Part shown: positions 22,208-34,967 of the stretch, piece by piece
Numbering within the stretch: position 1 is the stretch's first letter
Layout: every line of letters starts with the position of its first letter
The notes under the pieces: model-generated
Databases searched by the model: none
The model's input: only the letters and a program-made list of their open reading frames with translations
What the model was told of the DNA's origin: nothing
Translations under genes and position numbers: made by a program
NCBI GenBank assembly: GCA_009192285.1
Contig: CM018604.1
Span: 5,117,746 to 5,181,745 of the forward strand
Reading direction: 5' to 3'
Origin: Morchella semilibera
Lineage: Eukaryota; Ascomycota; Pezizomycetes; Pezizales; Morchellaceae
Length of the DNA stretch: 64,000 nt

Positions 22208-25164
22208 CTACGCAAAACTGATTGTCCAATCTTTCACGATTGCGACCTTTGGGTTCCTCACGATCACATGACTCGCCCTACCCTCCTTGCCCTCCACAAA
22301 TTTAACCTCGGCGTCCCACGTCTTGCTGCCCTGCTTCACCTCTATAGTTTTCTTGTCCTTCCACTCATCTGTTACCCCGACTAAGACAACCCTCTCTACA
22401 CGCACATCCCTCATTTCCTTGACATATTTGGCAGCCTTCGCCGGCCCAGGGCGCAAGTCTCCTGAGCGAAGTGTCTTGTCGCCCGGATTGTATATGAATG
22501 AGCGGTGGATGAAAGCGCCGTCTTTGTTGTCGTACGTCTCACCATCATCTACATATAGGACACCACCAGCACCTCCTGGAGCAAGTGCCACAACGAGGGT
22601 GTATGGGTCATAGCGCATTAAACCAGAAGATCTACGTGGGCGATCTTTGCGTGGAATAATGTGCCCACTACGCATAAGCATTGGAATGGATCCCATAGGC
22701 GCAGGAACAGTGTGCAAGCCCTTGCCGTTATACATGGTGTAGTCAAAGTAGTCATAGTACACCATATTTTCCTCGGGGATATATACTGGAGTCTCTGTGA
22801 CGCCCTCAGAAACAACAGGTTTAACAAGAATACCGGTATCACCGAGGTAGAACTGGTCGTCAATTGCAAATCCCGCCTCATCATCAGGGAACATGACAAA
22901 GTGGGGGCGTAGAATCGGCATTCCTTCCCATGAGGCGCGGTGGAAGGCAGTATACCATGCGGGAAGGAGAGAGTAACGGAGACGGATTGCATCACGGATT
23001 ATTGAGGTGTAGGGCTCTCCTGCGAGGTACGGCTCTCGGCGTTTGGCGTCAATGTGAGCATGGGCACGGAAGAAAGGGTAGAAGGCACCGGCTTGGTACC
23101 AACGGGTTAGGAGCTCTTTGCTTGGGTTTCCGAAGAAGCCGCCGACGTCAGCTCCAGCGAAGGGCATACCGGCAATGCCTTGGGCAAGCAACATAGGGAA
23201 TGCCTGAGCAAGATGATCCCAGTCTGCTTGGTTATCACCAGTCCACATTGCTGCAGATCTCTGAGAGCCAGCGAAATAGGACCTAGTCAACACGAATGGC
23301 CGTCGCTCCTTTCCAGGGCCAAGACGGGTCTTGAGCGCTTCATATGTTGCGTTGTGGAACGTCATACCGTTTAAGTTGTGCACGTCTCTGTGTTCCCAGT
23401 TGTCATAGTGGAGGTTGTCTTTTGGCATTGTGGTTTCCGGACCGTTGAAAACAGAGGGTTCATTCATATCGTTCCAAATCCAAGTATTTGGCATAGAGCC
23501 AACGAATTTCTTGAAGTCAAAGAGGGTCTTCCACCAAGCCCTTGCAGCAGGGTTGAAGCAATCAATCCAGTGGGAGGAACCAGGCCAACACCATCCTTCA
23601 TAGATTTTCTTGCCGGTTTTATCCATGACACCAAGGCCCTTGTCAACAAGTTCATTGCCAACGGCATAGTTCTTGTCGTTTTTGATATGTGGATCAATAA
23701 TTGCCACAAGCTATATCAATTAGTAATTATCTTAAGTATACTAATTAAAGAGTCTCACCTTTCTCTCGCGCTTATCTAGAGTCTTGAGCATATTCTCGGG
23801 GTCTTTGAAGGTCAAGGGGTCCCAGGTAAAGTACTTCTTGTTGTCGGTGTACTCGATATCTAGCCAAATGACATCATATGGAATATCAAATTTATCAAAC
23901 TTGCGGTCAACATCTTTAACATCGTCTTGAGAAACATAATTCCACCTGCATTGATGGTAGGCAATCGAGAAAGCTGCTGGCAAAGCGGTAAAACCTGTGA
24001 GATCACCATATTGCTTGTACAACCAGGCTGAATTAGGGCCTGGAAGCACAAATATATCCATAACTCCGCTCTCTGACATCCAATGTGTCTGTGTAGTTGC
24101 TCTTTCGGGTGAGAGTGCATTCACGTTGGTCTTTTGCTTGACGATATCGACCCAAGTTTCAGCAGCAGAAAGCCAGAAGACACCAACCGTAGACCCTTTC
24201 TTCTGGGCCTGCATAAACGGGATGGAACCATAAAGGGTCATAGGCGAATCAATCTCGTACTCGAATACGTCTGCGTTATAGAGGCGGTATGGCTCGTTAT
24301 AATTGCCTTCGCCACCACGGGTCTCCTTCAGTGATAAACTACTAGCATGCTCGGGAATACCGTAGACGTGGTCATAACCAGGGAACGAAATATCCATAGC
24401 AATAGATTCAGGACCTTTTCAGTGTTTAGTAGTCGGTTGCTGACTGTTTGGCATAGGGGCTTGGTACCTCGGGGTTTGCTGTCGGTATTTCCGCCAAAAG
24501 CCTCCTCCCACCATGTGTCATCGCCTTGATCGCCATTACTATCCTCCGGCTTTGGCCTCCAATGCTCTATATTCATAAAACTCCTCTCATTCAATACCAC
24601 TTGGGCCTCTCCATCTTTCAGAAACTTCACGCTGAATGGTTTATGTGTGATCTTCACCTGGTAACCTGCAGGGCCATACGCAACGCTTGTAACCCCGTCT
24701 TCCGTCTTGATGATAGCATCTTTATGGAAATTCTCCCCTCCTACCAATGCCCACTTGGCCGCCTCGTTATAGCGCTCCTTTCTTGCTGTACTCCCATGTC
24801 TGAGCTCAATCTGGCCTGTCATGCGTTTCGCCTCATCAATCGTAACTCTGGCAACACCATTATCCAAGAAAGAGAAGACAAGAGGAAGCTCCACGTTCTC
24901 CTCGCCGATGTTCTTTAGAATGGTACCTGTGAGAACACCATCCTTAAGAACCACAGTGTCTGCATCTAGCTCATATGGTGACGTCCGGGAGGCCCCAGCA
25001 GCGGTGGCTTGGTCGGCGAGAGCTCGATTACGCTTACAAAAGCCAGACTGTGCGCAGGTCTTGAAATTCTCGTGCTTAACGGCTTTGGCGATCTGGACGA
25101 GGGAAAGAAATGAAACAAAGAGTGCCCCAGCCGAGGACGAGCCTAGAGGGTTTAATTGACGCAT
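22208..25164 (-). CDS. ROT2: ER glucosidase II catalytic alpha subunit (GH31)
   Basis: Three exons: 25164-24468, 24414-23759 and 23710-22208; 951 residues. Glucosidase II removes the inner two glucoses of N-glycans in the ER, which governs calnexin-type folding cycles. A signal peptide ('ALFVSFLSLVQIAKAV') precedes the family motif 'FKTCAQSGFCKRNR'. The GH31 nucleophile lies in 'WNDMNEPSVF' (Asp about 532) and the acid/base in 'MWTGDNQADWDHL' (Asp about 610). Other blocks are 'YDVIWLDIEYTDNKKYFTWD' and 'FFRAHAHIDAKRREPYL'. There is no HDEL; the alpha subunit is held in the ER by the beta subunit, which is not in the window. The length is normal. Confidence 0.96.
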
Positions 25165-25760
25165 GGTCGTGGGCGTAGGGGTAGTTAAATAAACAAATGA
25201 ACTAGGAATTACAGGGGCGCAACCGGTGCTGCTGCCTGGTGGTTGAGGTGTGAAGCTAACTACTCCAGTTTTGTCGGGGAAGCTTGAGATAATTAGAAAG
25301 AGGAGGAAAATTGAATAGGGTGGGAGGACGAGATGGGAACTCTACAGTAATACACGGATTGACCAAAATCAGCCAGGTGTCTTGAAGCCAGAGAAACCCT
25401 AACCCTTTATTGGTGCGGCACTTTAATAGACTTGGCGCGCGGATAAACTGGCGGCGAATAGAAGTTAGAGTTAAATGAAGATCTACGTTCAAACCCGGCA
25501 ATATTTGAGGCAAACACCGACCCATGCGTTATGCCTCAAATACTCTGCGCCTAAGCAAAACTTCAACCTCCTCTTTAAAGTTTTCCAGGCGGCTCCAGAC
25601 TGCAGTCTATACCTCCGGGAGGTGCCGTTTTCCCCTTCTGCCCCTGAGCCCTGGCACGTGTGTCCCTGCTATCGATAAGACCCCACAAAACCCTAACCCC
25701 GGAAAAAATAAGTGCCTCGCCACTCATCCACTCGTTCAGCACCTTCAACCACACCAAGTC
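25165..25760. other. divergent promoter region of ROT2 and TAD3
   Basis: 596 bp between start codons. No gene or repeat recognised. Confidence 0.45.
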
Positions 25761-27075
25761 ATGGCCTCCCAGACACTCCCAGAATATGTACTCCCCCTTT
25801 GTGAGATCAACAACAAGCCCGTTTCTACCCATAGAACTATGCAAGGTGGTCAAATTCCTACCGGAAAGCTTATCCCTCTCCGAACCCTAGAAGAACTGAA
25901 AGCTGCTGTCCAAACTAGTACCTACCCTTTCTTAATAGCTCTTCATCCAAGACCTACGTAGTAACATCATTATTCTTCTTAAAGCCGACATCTACACACT
26001 ACCCATACCTGCAAAATCAGTCAACTCAGTCCTTAGCTCCCTCCGTGAAATTCTCCCCGCCTCAAGCCCACTACAGCACCTCCGACGCCTCGTAAAGCCC
26101 TCCTTTCTCCCTGCACCAGTGGTTGAAAAAATACTACCTACTACTATAGCAAAATCTGCTGTCATGTACATGCTTGTGTGCCCTACCGAGACCATAGCCC
26201 TCTCTGATCTTGAGTCCTTCCTTTCCGCACTTCCTGTATTCACAGAAGAGGGCGCAGATGGCCCGAAGATCAGTGTTCTTCCTGTCCCATCGTGCCAGCC
26301 TATATCGGCTGCACAAGCGCAGGAGTGGTCGGAGAAATACTGGCCTACAGTGTACAAGCGCGGGAATCCTTATGGGCCGCATCCCGCAATTGTAGAGAAC
26401 GTGACAAAGAAGCTAGGGAGAGCGGGAGAATATATACAGCTTGCCCGAAATATTGGAGCTGCAGCTGCAGATCTAGGTATTGGGGAGCCCTTTGGGTGCG
26501 TAATTGTTAACCCTGAGACGGGCGAAGTCGTGGCTGCTGCGGGAGACGGAAGGTGTAAGGGTGATAAAGCTTGGGGAAACCCACTAAATCATGCGGTAAT
26601 GAGAGCTGTTGGTATGGTTGCTCAGAAGATGCTGGAGAATGGCGAAGAGGTTATGCCGAACAATCCATGTAAGCCGTTGACGGAACTGGAGAGGGTATAC
26701 TTTGAGGCAAAGACTACAACCACTACTATAGCTCCGGCTGAGTTGGAAGAAACGGAGGAGATAGGAGAGGCTGGAGAAGCTGGAGAGGCTGGAGAAGCTG
26801 GAGAGGCTGGAGAGGGGTATCTATGTCATAACATGCATGTATACCTCTCCCACGAGCCATGTGTTATGTGTGCCATGGCTCTCCTTCATAGTAGAGTGGG
26901 GGTTGTTGTATTTGGACAGAAGGTCCCAAAGACAGGGGCGCTCATGGCTGAAGGAGAAGGCGGAGAAGGGACTGGGTATGGCTTGTTCTGGAGAGGGGAG
27001 CTTAACTGGAAATTCCTATGCTGGCAGTGGGTAGATGAACTGGGTGAGAAGATAAAAGAAGGTATTTGTGTATAG
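25761..27075 (+). CDS. TAD3: tRNA adenosine deaminase subunit Tad3
   Basis: Two exons, 25761-25917 and 25985-27075; 415 residues. With Tad2 it forms the essential heterodimer that converts A34 to inosine in tRNA anticodons. The donor at 25918 (GTACCT) was chosen because it joins 'EELKAAVQT' to 'TDIYTLPIPAKSVNSVL' in frame, giving the family's N-terminal layout. The deaminase domain includes 'PFGCVIVNPETGEVVAAAGD', 'NPLNHAVMRAVG' and the zinc motif 'HEPCVMCAMALLHSRVG'. HAV replaces the catalytic HAE, as in other Tad3 proteins, so this subunit is structural. A five-fold GEA repeat (about residues 312-328) sits in a variable loop. Confidence 0.93.
26764..26817 (+). repeat. in-frame GGAGARGCT minisatellite in TAD3
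   Basis: A 9-bp unit encoding Gly-Glu-Ala is repeated about five times, alternating GGAGAAGCT and GGAGAGGCT. It stays in frame and lies before the conserved 'YLCHNMHVYLSHEP', so it expands a loop. Confidence 0.85.
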
Positions 27076-28077
27076 TAGATATTTCCATTAGCTTTATTTT
27101 CGGTGTTTATTAGACATACTTGGGGTGAAATTAAGTATTGTCCTAATTAATTTCACCGCAGGTCATGCACTCTAGATATAGATGTATGAGCGCTATAATT
27201 AACTACTGTAGTGATCTGTTTATTGGCGTTGATCTGTGGGAGTTCAATAAATCTAATACACAGCCATGTGCATGCCTCCTATCAATACCGAACCAACACA
27301 TGCCACTCGACCAGCAAGGTAACCGCGGCCGGAGCGATTAAGATGTTGAATAAAAAAAAGGAAATATAAAAAAAGAAATCTCAAAATCATCTCAATCGCA
27401 CTCCCAGAGATGCCCCACATAATCCTGTCATGTCTCAGATAAATGGCTGCATTGCGGGGTGCGTGGAGATCATGCACGTGACACAAAGCAATTGTCCTGC
27501 AAGGTAATGGAAACCGTTTCTTCCCACCACACCCTACTTCACACCTCATCATGCACCGGTCATCTACATAAAAAAAAAAAAAAGATACAGACCTATGAAA
27601 TTGATCCTCGTTCCTCCGATGATGTTCGTTTGTGGACCAGCAATATGCACGAACACGTTGGCAACTAAAGTACCTACATGTAGTGACTTCCTATCCAACA
27701 GGACCCTAACTTCACACAAGAGAGCTCCAAACAGCTCTAAGCAAGCCAGGAAAAAAAAAAAAGGAAAGAACGCAGCCCGACACATGCCACACGCGATACT
27801 ATCTTAGAGAGAATCTGCCCTGTCAATCTCCATGAGAAGCCTCCTTTATCGAACGAACCTCTATCTGTCCCTCGATCTCCATCGTGGTGTGTCTCTGGCT
27901 GCTGTCTCCAGTTAGGTACAGTGCGTAGGTACATACATACACACATCACACGCACTACCACCACCAACACGCCTATCTACAACCACACACATCTGCCAGT
28001 ACCTGCCTACTCACCTACATACTAGCTCTGCGCACTCCCCCCCCCCCCCCCCTCCCCGCCGTCACTCCTGATTCGGC
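27076..28077. other. intergenic, leader region of the coiled-coil gene
   Basis: Contains an A15 run near 27569, a TACATGTA at 27675, an A13 run near 27750, and C16 at 28037-28052 just before the next start codon. Several GTAGGTAC/ACATAC tracts occur near 27915-27935. Confidence 0.5.
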
Positions 28078-30061
28078 ATGCCAGACTCCTCCAACAGCTC
28101 TGGAACCTCTCCCGAAACTGCCCAGGCCTCGCTTCTCCGCCTTACCCGCCGTCACTCGCTCCCTGCGTCCACCACATTCAGCACCTTTCTTAGTCTGTGG
28201 AGCGCCGAAAATGCGAACCGGGAGAATCGAGAGCGCCCAAATCCCTCTACAGCGGACAACGTACATCCGGAAATTACCAATAACACCAGCAGCAACAATC
28301 GTCATCACCGGAGCGCGTCGATATCTGGCGACACTCTACTAAATGGAAACAACAACGGGAATGGGGTTGGGGCATTGGGAGGCAATAGACACAGGTATGG
28401 ACATCGCCATACTAGGAGCGCTGTGGTGGATACGCCCGTTATTGTCAAGAGCTATAACCCGGGACCAGCTGTTTCTAGAAATGCCTCCCCTTTACACGAG
28501 GTGTGTGTGTTTGTCATCCCTCCCCCATCTCATCCCGCCTCTCCCCCTCCACACCTCCCTCCCCCTCCGCCAACAGGGGGCCACACAACCTCATCTCCTC
28601 GCCCACACTATTGACGTGCTTGCATACCCACTACACATGAGCCACATCACTAACACAGACCTCAACAACATACAGAATGACGATACCGAGGATATTGCCC
28701 TCCCATCCATTGACTCCTTCTCATTCGATGGGATCTTGGGGGCCATCGACCCCGCTGGTAACTACACCTCTTTCACCTTTGGTGGTGATATCCAATCGAT
28801 TGAGCTGACCCGATCACGGGTGCAGTCACGACTGCACTCGATTCTGTGGGCAAGCTATGTGAGGAATATCAGACAAGTCTGCGAACTGAGGTCGATGCTC
28901 TCACTGACGCGCAGGCCGAGATTGACGCGATGATGAAGGAGGCGGAAAAGCTGACTAGCCAGGCTCTCAAGACGACCAAGATGCGGACCGAGAGATTAGA
29001 TGCTGAGGCTGTTGGGTTGAAAGGAGGTGTGTATAGATATGGTATGACAGGCGCCTGTGGGGTGTTAATGATATTCCGGTACAGGCTCTACAGTCGATGC
29101 GCTTGCCGCGGCCGCAGAAGCCACTCACACATCGCTCACATCTATAATCACGACCCTTCTCGCGATCGACGAGATGCTGCCTGTACAAGAACGCTTGTCG
29201 CCGCTCTCATCTGCACACAAGAAGCACTACCCAAGATTGCACACCCTCCTTGCCGACAAAGCTCACGAAATCGAGGTTCGCTTTCGGAACGTCCGCTCCC
29301 CTGAGCTGCGGCCCGTCGCGCGGCCGCTATCAGTCCAGACATTGATGTCCCGTCTAGATCTTGGCCTTGGCGAGTCCTCTTCCTCCCAGGCCACCATGGA
29401 TCCATCATCATGGTCTCCCCGGCGGCGTCTATCAACCTCTTCAACACTGCTACTCAACTCCCCAACTGTCTCCAGAGCAGGTACATCATACAACCAGAGT
29501 CGTGGTGTCTCAAGCCCGCATCTGCAGCTTCGCACTATCCTTCCAAGTCCAAGCAGCGAGCAGATCAACGCTAGTGGTAGCTACTTTCCCATCGCGCCTA
29601 AAACGGCGACGGGGGTGAGTTTGACCAGCCCTATGTACACCGCGCAGCAGCATCTTGAAGGTACCATTTCACCTCGTCCTATGTCACCGCTGATGTCCCC
29701 GCGGCGGTCAAGTGGAATGTGGTCAAGACGGGCATCGTCAGGGACTCTAGCAGCATTCATGGCCCGCGAGACGGACAATTCGGGACTATATCCCTCACCT
29801 CCTAGTGGGAGTGATAAAGACGCTGAGGGTGCAAGTTCGGTAGGCTCCAACCAGGGAAACTCAAAACCGCCGAGTACGTGGCGCCACAGCGCCGGCAGCT
29901 GGGCAGGGTTTTTTGGCGGTAGAAGTAGCAAAGGAAGTAGTGAGGTGTCGAAAGGCGTGAGTGCTGAGGAGCGATTGAAGATGCTCCTTCAGGCAGCTGA
30001 TGATGGAAATAGTAGCTCTTCTTCTAGAAAAAAAGGGAAGGGTAAAGGCGTACAGAGGTGA
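28078..30061 (+). CDS. Ser-rich protein with central coiled coil, family not recognised
   Basis: Four exons: 28078-28500, 28676-28757, 28826-29026 and 29085-30061; 560 residues. The N-terminal 140 residues are Ser/Asn-rich and likely disordered, with possible phosphosites ('LTRRHSLPAST', 'HHRSASISGD'). Joining exons 2-4 in frame gives 'SFSFDGILGAIDPAVTTALD' and a long helical region 'EVDALTDAQAEIDAMMKEAE' up to 'HTLLADKAHEIEVRFRNV', about residues 150-300. The C-terminal third is again Ser/Pro-rich with 'SPRPMSPLMSPRRSS'. The helical core resembles BLOC-type or vesicle-tether helical proteins only in general character. The exon joins are well supported by phase and branch points (CTGAC, TTAATG). 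No function is claimed. Confidence 0.7.
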
Positions 30062-32090
30062 CCTTTTTCTCTATTATTATTTTGTTATGCGGATATGATA
30101 CCATGATTTATGTGGGGTTCGGTTTGTCTTCGTTTTTTTTTTCCCCATCGGAGCCCCCCATTACACTTACTATATAATTTTATTTAACTTATGCTGAGGA
30201 GCGATTAACTACCTTATTAAGTTTCTCTCATTCTTTCACTTTCTTTTCTTGTTGTATTACTGGCAGGGTGTTGGCTTCATCTCGATATAAAAGCGTTCCT
30301 TTTAACTCTCCATTTCTCCTTTTAACTCTCCATTTCTCACTCTAATTCATCCTCTTTTAACTTTCTTTGGAGTGGAAAAAACATACCATACCTCTAGACT
30401 TGGTGGAAGACTCTTCCTCGAGGGCCTGAATTGCTACTCTCGTTTCGCTACTTTCATCCCGTAGTATACAAAAAGCCTGTCTTTCACAGTCTGATAGCCA
30501 GTCCTATGTGTGATTACCAGCGCAGTAGCTATCTCGAGTCAAACGACCATCGTCTACCAAATACTCATTACTAGTCTCAGGAGTATAGAGAATTACCATT
30601 AACCACTGTACTCTTGATGCATGTAGTTACATCTAGAAAGCCCAACCCTTGTCTCCGAGTCGATTATTCCTGAGCTGCTCGGTCGATTGAGCCCAGTATC
30701 TGCTTTTTATAGACACATGCAGCGAGCTGGACCCTCTTCGCCCGCTCCATGCAGACTAGAGAAAATAGCCCAGCCCCCGCGGGGGTGGACCGGTCTCAAG
30801 ACTTGTGCCCGCGCTTAACAGTGTAGTGCGCCCGTGCTCTCAACGCTCCCAGGGTCTGCTTACCTTGGGGGTTTTGTTGCGGTCAAGTAGACCCGGTATG
30901 ACGGGCCGGGTTTGTAAGATGGGTTTCGCAAGTAGGGCACACATTGAGCGCGGTGGGTTGGCTGGGAATACGATAGGCTGTGCATTTGGGCCGTACCTTG
31001 TGGGCAGATGGCGCAGTTGAGGGTTGGCTGAGATATAGCCTTTCAAGTCGTCATGCCTTTCTCAAGACCCCCCACCTCTAACGTACCTAAACTCCAACTT
31101 CCCCGACTCCATCTCTTCCCAACAAACCAGTTGTCTTTCCACGCTGGCCAACCCACAAATCCAGCCAGACCAGCGCTACAAAACTAATAAGGCGAACCAG
31201 CTACCAACCTGAAAGGCCTTCTCACCCAGAGTCAAGAAGAGGCCCGACGGGATTTATGCTGGCTGTATGTACAATATGGCGGGTTTTCTTCCGGTACGGG
31301 AAAGATGGAAACAGGAGGACTCAATCCCTCAAGGGCTCGGCCTCATGCACACGCAGCCAGCCTTAAGCACCTGTTCGATCCCCCCCTACACTACATATGA
31401 CCAAGCTCAGCGAATGCAGCCGTGTCTCCTAACTGGCAGGTTTATCTTACTCATTTAGCAACTAACGAACGTTGAGAGCGAGAAAAAAAAGGATCTTGGT
31501 ATATACGTCTTCCCCCTAATGCTGCGAGAGAAAGTAGGGAGCTGAACGCCTGCAGGTATGGTAGGTAACAAAAGGAAAGTACCCCCTAGTGATGCCCTGC
31601 CTCCGTCAAACCTTCGGTTGTGTCCCCCATTGGAGAGTGTCGAGTGATAGTTCATGATGGCACTTTTGGCTTATCCTGGGCTTACAAACCGGGAGTTGTT
31701 GGAATATTGTCATAGTGGCTTTGCCTTTTCCACGCAGAAAACAAACGACTACTATGTTATTTCCGAATAGGGCTTGGTTGGGAAGGATGGATGGAAATGA
31801 TTGAAATTCACCTAAACATAGTGCCAAGGCTGTTACGCACCCACAGCTTTCTCACCATAAAAAACTATCCTATATCTCGTTTGCTTACCAAGAAACCAGA
31901 AATACATCTTAGAAGATGAAAGACCTGAGTCAGAGGGGGTAGTGAATGTCAATCATGAAATATCACTCGTATCAATAACCATTATAATCACCCGAGCGGG
32001 TGGGGTTTGAGGTCAATTTAAAACAGAACAGAGCAAAAAAACAACGTGATATCACCTGGGTATCACGAAAAAGACACAGGGAGGACCACA
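30062..32090. other. 2-kb intergenic stretch
   Basis: Holds an exact 20-bp tandem duplication at 30298-30337 and a GC-rich patch at 30770-31020 without coding features. Short ORFs (about 60-70 codons) lack family features. The last part is the 3' side of PPX1. Confidence 0.45.
30298..30337 (+). repeat. two exact 20-bp tandem copies
   Basis: The unit CCTTTTAACTCTCCATTTCT occurs twice back to back and is followed by a related pyrimidine-rich stretch. A TATAAAA lies just upstream near 30286. Confidence 0.9.
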
Positions 32091-33363
32091 CTAAACCTTC
32101 GACTCCTTCTTTGAGGGCCCGTTCCCCACCTTGATACTCTCCCTTAGTAGCGGCGCCACCTGCTTCCTACTCGCCTTGATATCCTTCTGACACCAGGCCC
32201 TCCTCTTTCCACCATCCCCATCCAGGGCTCCCCCGCCCCACACACTCAGTCCCAGCCCCTTCTCCTCCGCCATCCCCACAAACACATCCAAACACTCCGC
32301 TGCCCCTTCATTCAACACCCACACCAGCAGCTCCCTCCTGAAATCTCCTCCGCGGCCCGTCGTCGTCATCACGCTCACCACATCCAACTCTCTTTCCCCC
32401 GCCCAGCTCTTGACACCCTCCACGAACCCCTCCCCCTCCTCTCGATCCCGCAACCACGACAGCTCCCGCAGCACCGACGCAATCCCCACCTTCCGAGTCT
32501 TCCCATCAGTGCCTGTAACGGCCTCTGTCCACTCCTTCCAGTCCTTGCGTAGCAGGTCCCGTAGCGGCATGTCGTCGACGTTGTTCTTTGCGTCCCAGAC
32601 GCTCTTGTAGAATTTCTCGCGGTCCCAGGGGTCGCTACCGCCGCCCTCCGTCGCTCCCTTGGCGAGCTCGCCCTCCAGGAAGGAGAGCACGGCCTCGTCA
32701 TGCGATGTCACCTTGTTGGTCATGTTTGTGGTGTCAATTAGGACCGCCGCGAGGGCGAGTCTTGCGAGCTCGCCACGGACTGCACCCGTGGATGGGAACG
32801 CGGGCTGAAAGTGCTGTGTGACGAGGGAGGAGCATGATCCACTCGGCGCGATGATTCGGGGGTTGGCAGTGGGGTAGAGGTGCTCGTCGTCGTGGTGGTC
32901 GATGACGGCGGTGACAACGGATGGGTCCGGGAAGTGGGAAGAGAGGTTGGGTTCGAGGTGGTTGTGGTCTACGAGGGCGATAGTGGTAGAGTTGGCGGGG
33001 AGGGAGGTGATGGGGGGGTCATCGGTGAAGTTGAGGTCAGAGGGGGAGATGGAGAAGAGGGTGCAGAGGTGGAGGATCTCGGGGCGGAGTGAGAGGTCGG
33101 AGCGTGGGATTGAGAGGAAGGGGATCGTGGGGGGTGTACTGGGAGTGTAGTAGGCGTAGAGGATGGAGGAGGCGAAGGAGTCGATATCTGGTTTGTCAGT
33201 CTTTCTGGTTTGGGATTGATGATTTATGGCCACGAATTGACATACCGGCAGACTGATTCCCAATCACGATATTGACCGGTTTCTTTGAGCTCAACGAGGC
33301 CAGCAATGACTGACGGCTCGTGTACATGAACTGCTTCAGAGATGTGCGCACAATGGAGGACAT
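32091..33363 (-). CDS. PPX1: exopolyphosphatase, DHH family
   Basis: Two exons, 33363-33246 and 33187-32091; 404 residues. Ppx1 is a metal-dependent phosphatase that trims inorganic polyphosphate from the ends, in cytosol and mitochondria. Exon 1 gives 'SSKKPVNIVIGNQSA', joined by a 58-bp intron to 'DIDSFASSILYAYYTP', the family's first motif (GN-SxDxDS). Motif 2 is 'IALVDHN' (Asp about 113) and the DHH motif is 'AVIDHHDDEH' (about 136-138); both bind metal ions. The C-terminal DHHA2 domain contains 'VGIASVLRELSWL'. An in-frame ATG at 33429 could add 22 residues; I prefer 33363 because homologues start with a similar short leader. Confidence 0.93.
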
Positions 33364-33851
33364 TGTGATGTATATTCTGAGAGAGTCTGGATTTGTGGGT
33401 CCTTGTGAGAGAATATCGGTTTGGGTCATCGCGACTACTTAGACAGAAGAAGACTGAATGAGGTCTAAGAAGTAGATCTTGGCAATGACAGTCAGTGACA
33501 TTTCCTACGTCATGGATGGATAGAAAAGCCAAACCCTTGTTTAATTTCCCAATTCGAGTAGACCCCACCGACTATGAGCATGAGTGAGTGTAAGATGTAT
33601 ATAGATACACATAGTAAGAGACCAGGCCTTGATCCTTAATTCCCCCGCAGTGCTCTGTTGTATCACCCCAATTGGATAAACGAGGGGAAATGATCAAACC
33701 AACACCCTACTGGAGGCTGAGGCTCCAGGGCCAGGGTTCATGCGGCTTAAAAAAAAACCCCCCCTCAACTCATGCCCGGCCCACCCCCCCAACTATACCG
33801 AAACTCTATATATCTACGGATCCCCAGCTCCTCCTCCTCCTCCACGTAATA
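33364..33851. other. divergent promoter region of PPX1 and the methyltransferase
   Basis: 488 bp between start codons, with A9 and C7 runs near 33751. Nothing else seen. Confidence 0.45.
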
Positions 33852-34696
33852 ATGAAGAAAGCCGAAGTGGAGCGCCTGGCACAGCCCGAGTACTGGGACG
33901 AGAAGTACACGGCCGAGGGCGCCGACAAGTCGTTCGACTGGTTCCGCGACTTCCAATCGCTGAAGCCGTTCTTTGCGCGACACATGCCCGACCGGGGGGC
34001 CCGCATTCTGCATCTGGGGTGCGGGAACAGCGTATGTAGAAATCTCTACTACTGCTGCTGCTACAAATAAAACACACATTGGGCGCGGGTTTAATTCTGA
34101 GTAGACACTGTCGGCGGACCTGGCGGGCGAGGGATACACGGACCAGGTCATGGTCGACTTCTCCGAGGTCATTATCGCACAGATGAGGGAGCGCCATCCA
34201 GACATGGTGTGGGAGGTTATGGATGTGCGGAAGATGGGGTTCGGGGATGCGGAGTTTGATTTGGCGATTGATAAGGTGAGTTGGGACTGACTCCCTTCCC
34301 CTCCCTCCCTCCGGCGGAGGTATAGCTTAGAGAATGGTGGTTATTGATGGGACAATATATATATTATATAGGGCACACTCGATGCGATGCTCTCGGGCTC
34401 GCTGTGGGATCTGGAAGACGGCGTGAGGGAGAACACAACGCAGTATATCGACGAGGTAGCTATCACTACATACACCCGGTAACGGTAAACCTAGAACAGA
34501 GCTGATGTGCAGCAAGCAGGTCGCGAGGGTCCTGAAGCCCGGCGGGACGTTCCTGTATATCACGTACCGCCAACCGCACTTCATCAAGCCGATCATCGAG
34601 CGGGAGGGCGTCTGGCCGGACTTTAAGATTGAGAGTCTGCAGGCGGAGGGCGGCATGTTTGAGTATTTCGGGTTTGTAATGACAAAGCTGCAGTGA
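33852..34696 (+). CDS. class I methyltransferase, eEF1A lysine-methyltransferase-4 type
   Basis: Four exons: 33852-34031, 34105-34275, 34372-34455 and 34520-34696; 203 residues. The N-terminus has the family start 'AQPEYWDEKYTAEGADKSFD' and 'WFRDFQSLKPFF'. SAM-binding motif I is 'ARILHLGCGNSTLSADLA' across the first intron; motif 'VMDVRKMGFGDAEFDLAIDK' joins to 'GTLDAMLSGSLWDLEDGV', the block that gives this family its identity. A C-terminal 'VARVLKPGGTFLYITYRQP' completes the Rossmann fold. Human EEF1AKMT4 has the same order and length; it methylates a lysine of elongation factor eEF1A. The substrate here is inferred from that. Confidence 0.87.
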
Positions 34697-34967
34697 GGCC
34701 GACGGGGTTAGATCTTTTTCTTTTCTTTTTTTTGTAATATAGTATTGTTGTAGAGAGGAATATACAATGGGTCTTTTGAGTAAATTGAAGCTTTTGAATT
34801 AATGCTTGCGGGATTTCACTTGATGGCCATGGGTGGTGGGTTGTGTTTGCGGAGACATGGGTTAAGAACATCATCACTCACTCGAAGCAAACACAAGCTA
34901 TCTACCTATCTAAATATCTAAATATCTAACAACTACTTTATAGCCCTATACCTATTTACAAACCATC

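Noticed and set aside
25918-25961. read-through end of TAD3 exon 1
   Set aside because: Reading through gives a short unrelated tail to a stop at 25961, while splicing at 25918 restores the known Tad3 layout.
30770-31030. GC-rich patch as a structured RNA
   Set aside because: No match to a known RNA family and no convincing long stem was found by eye.
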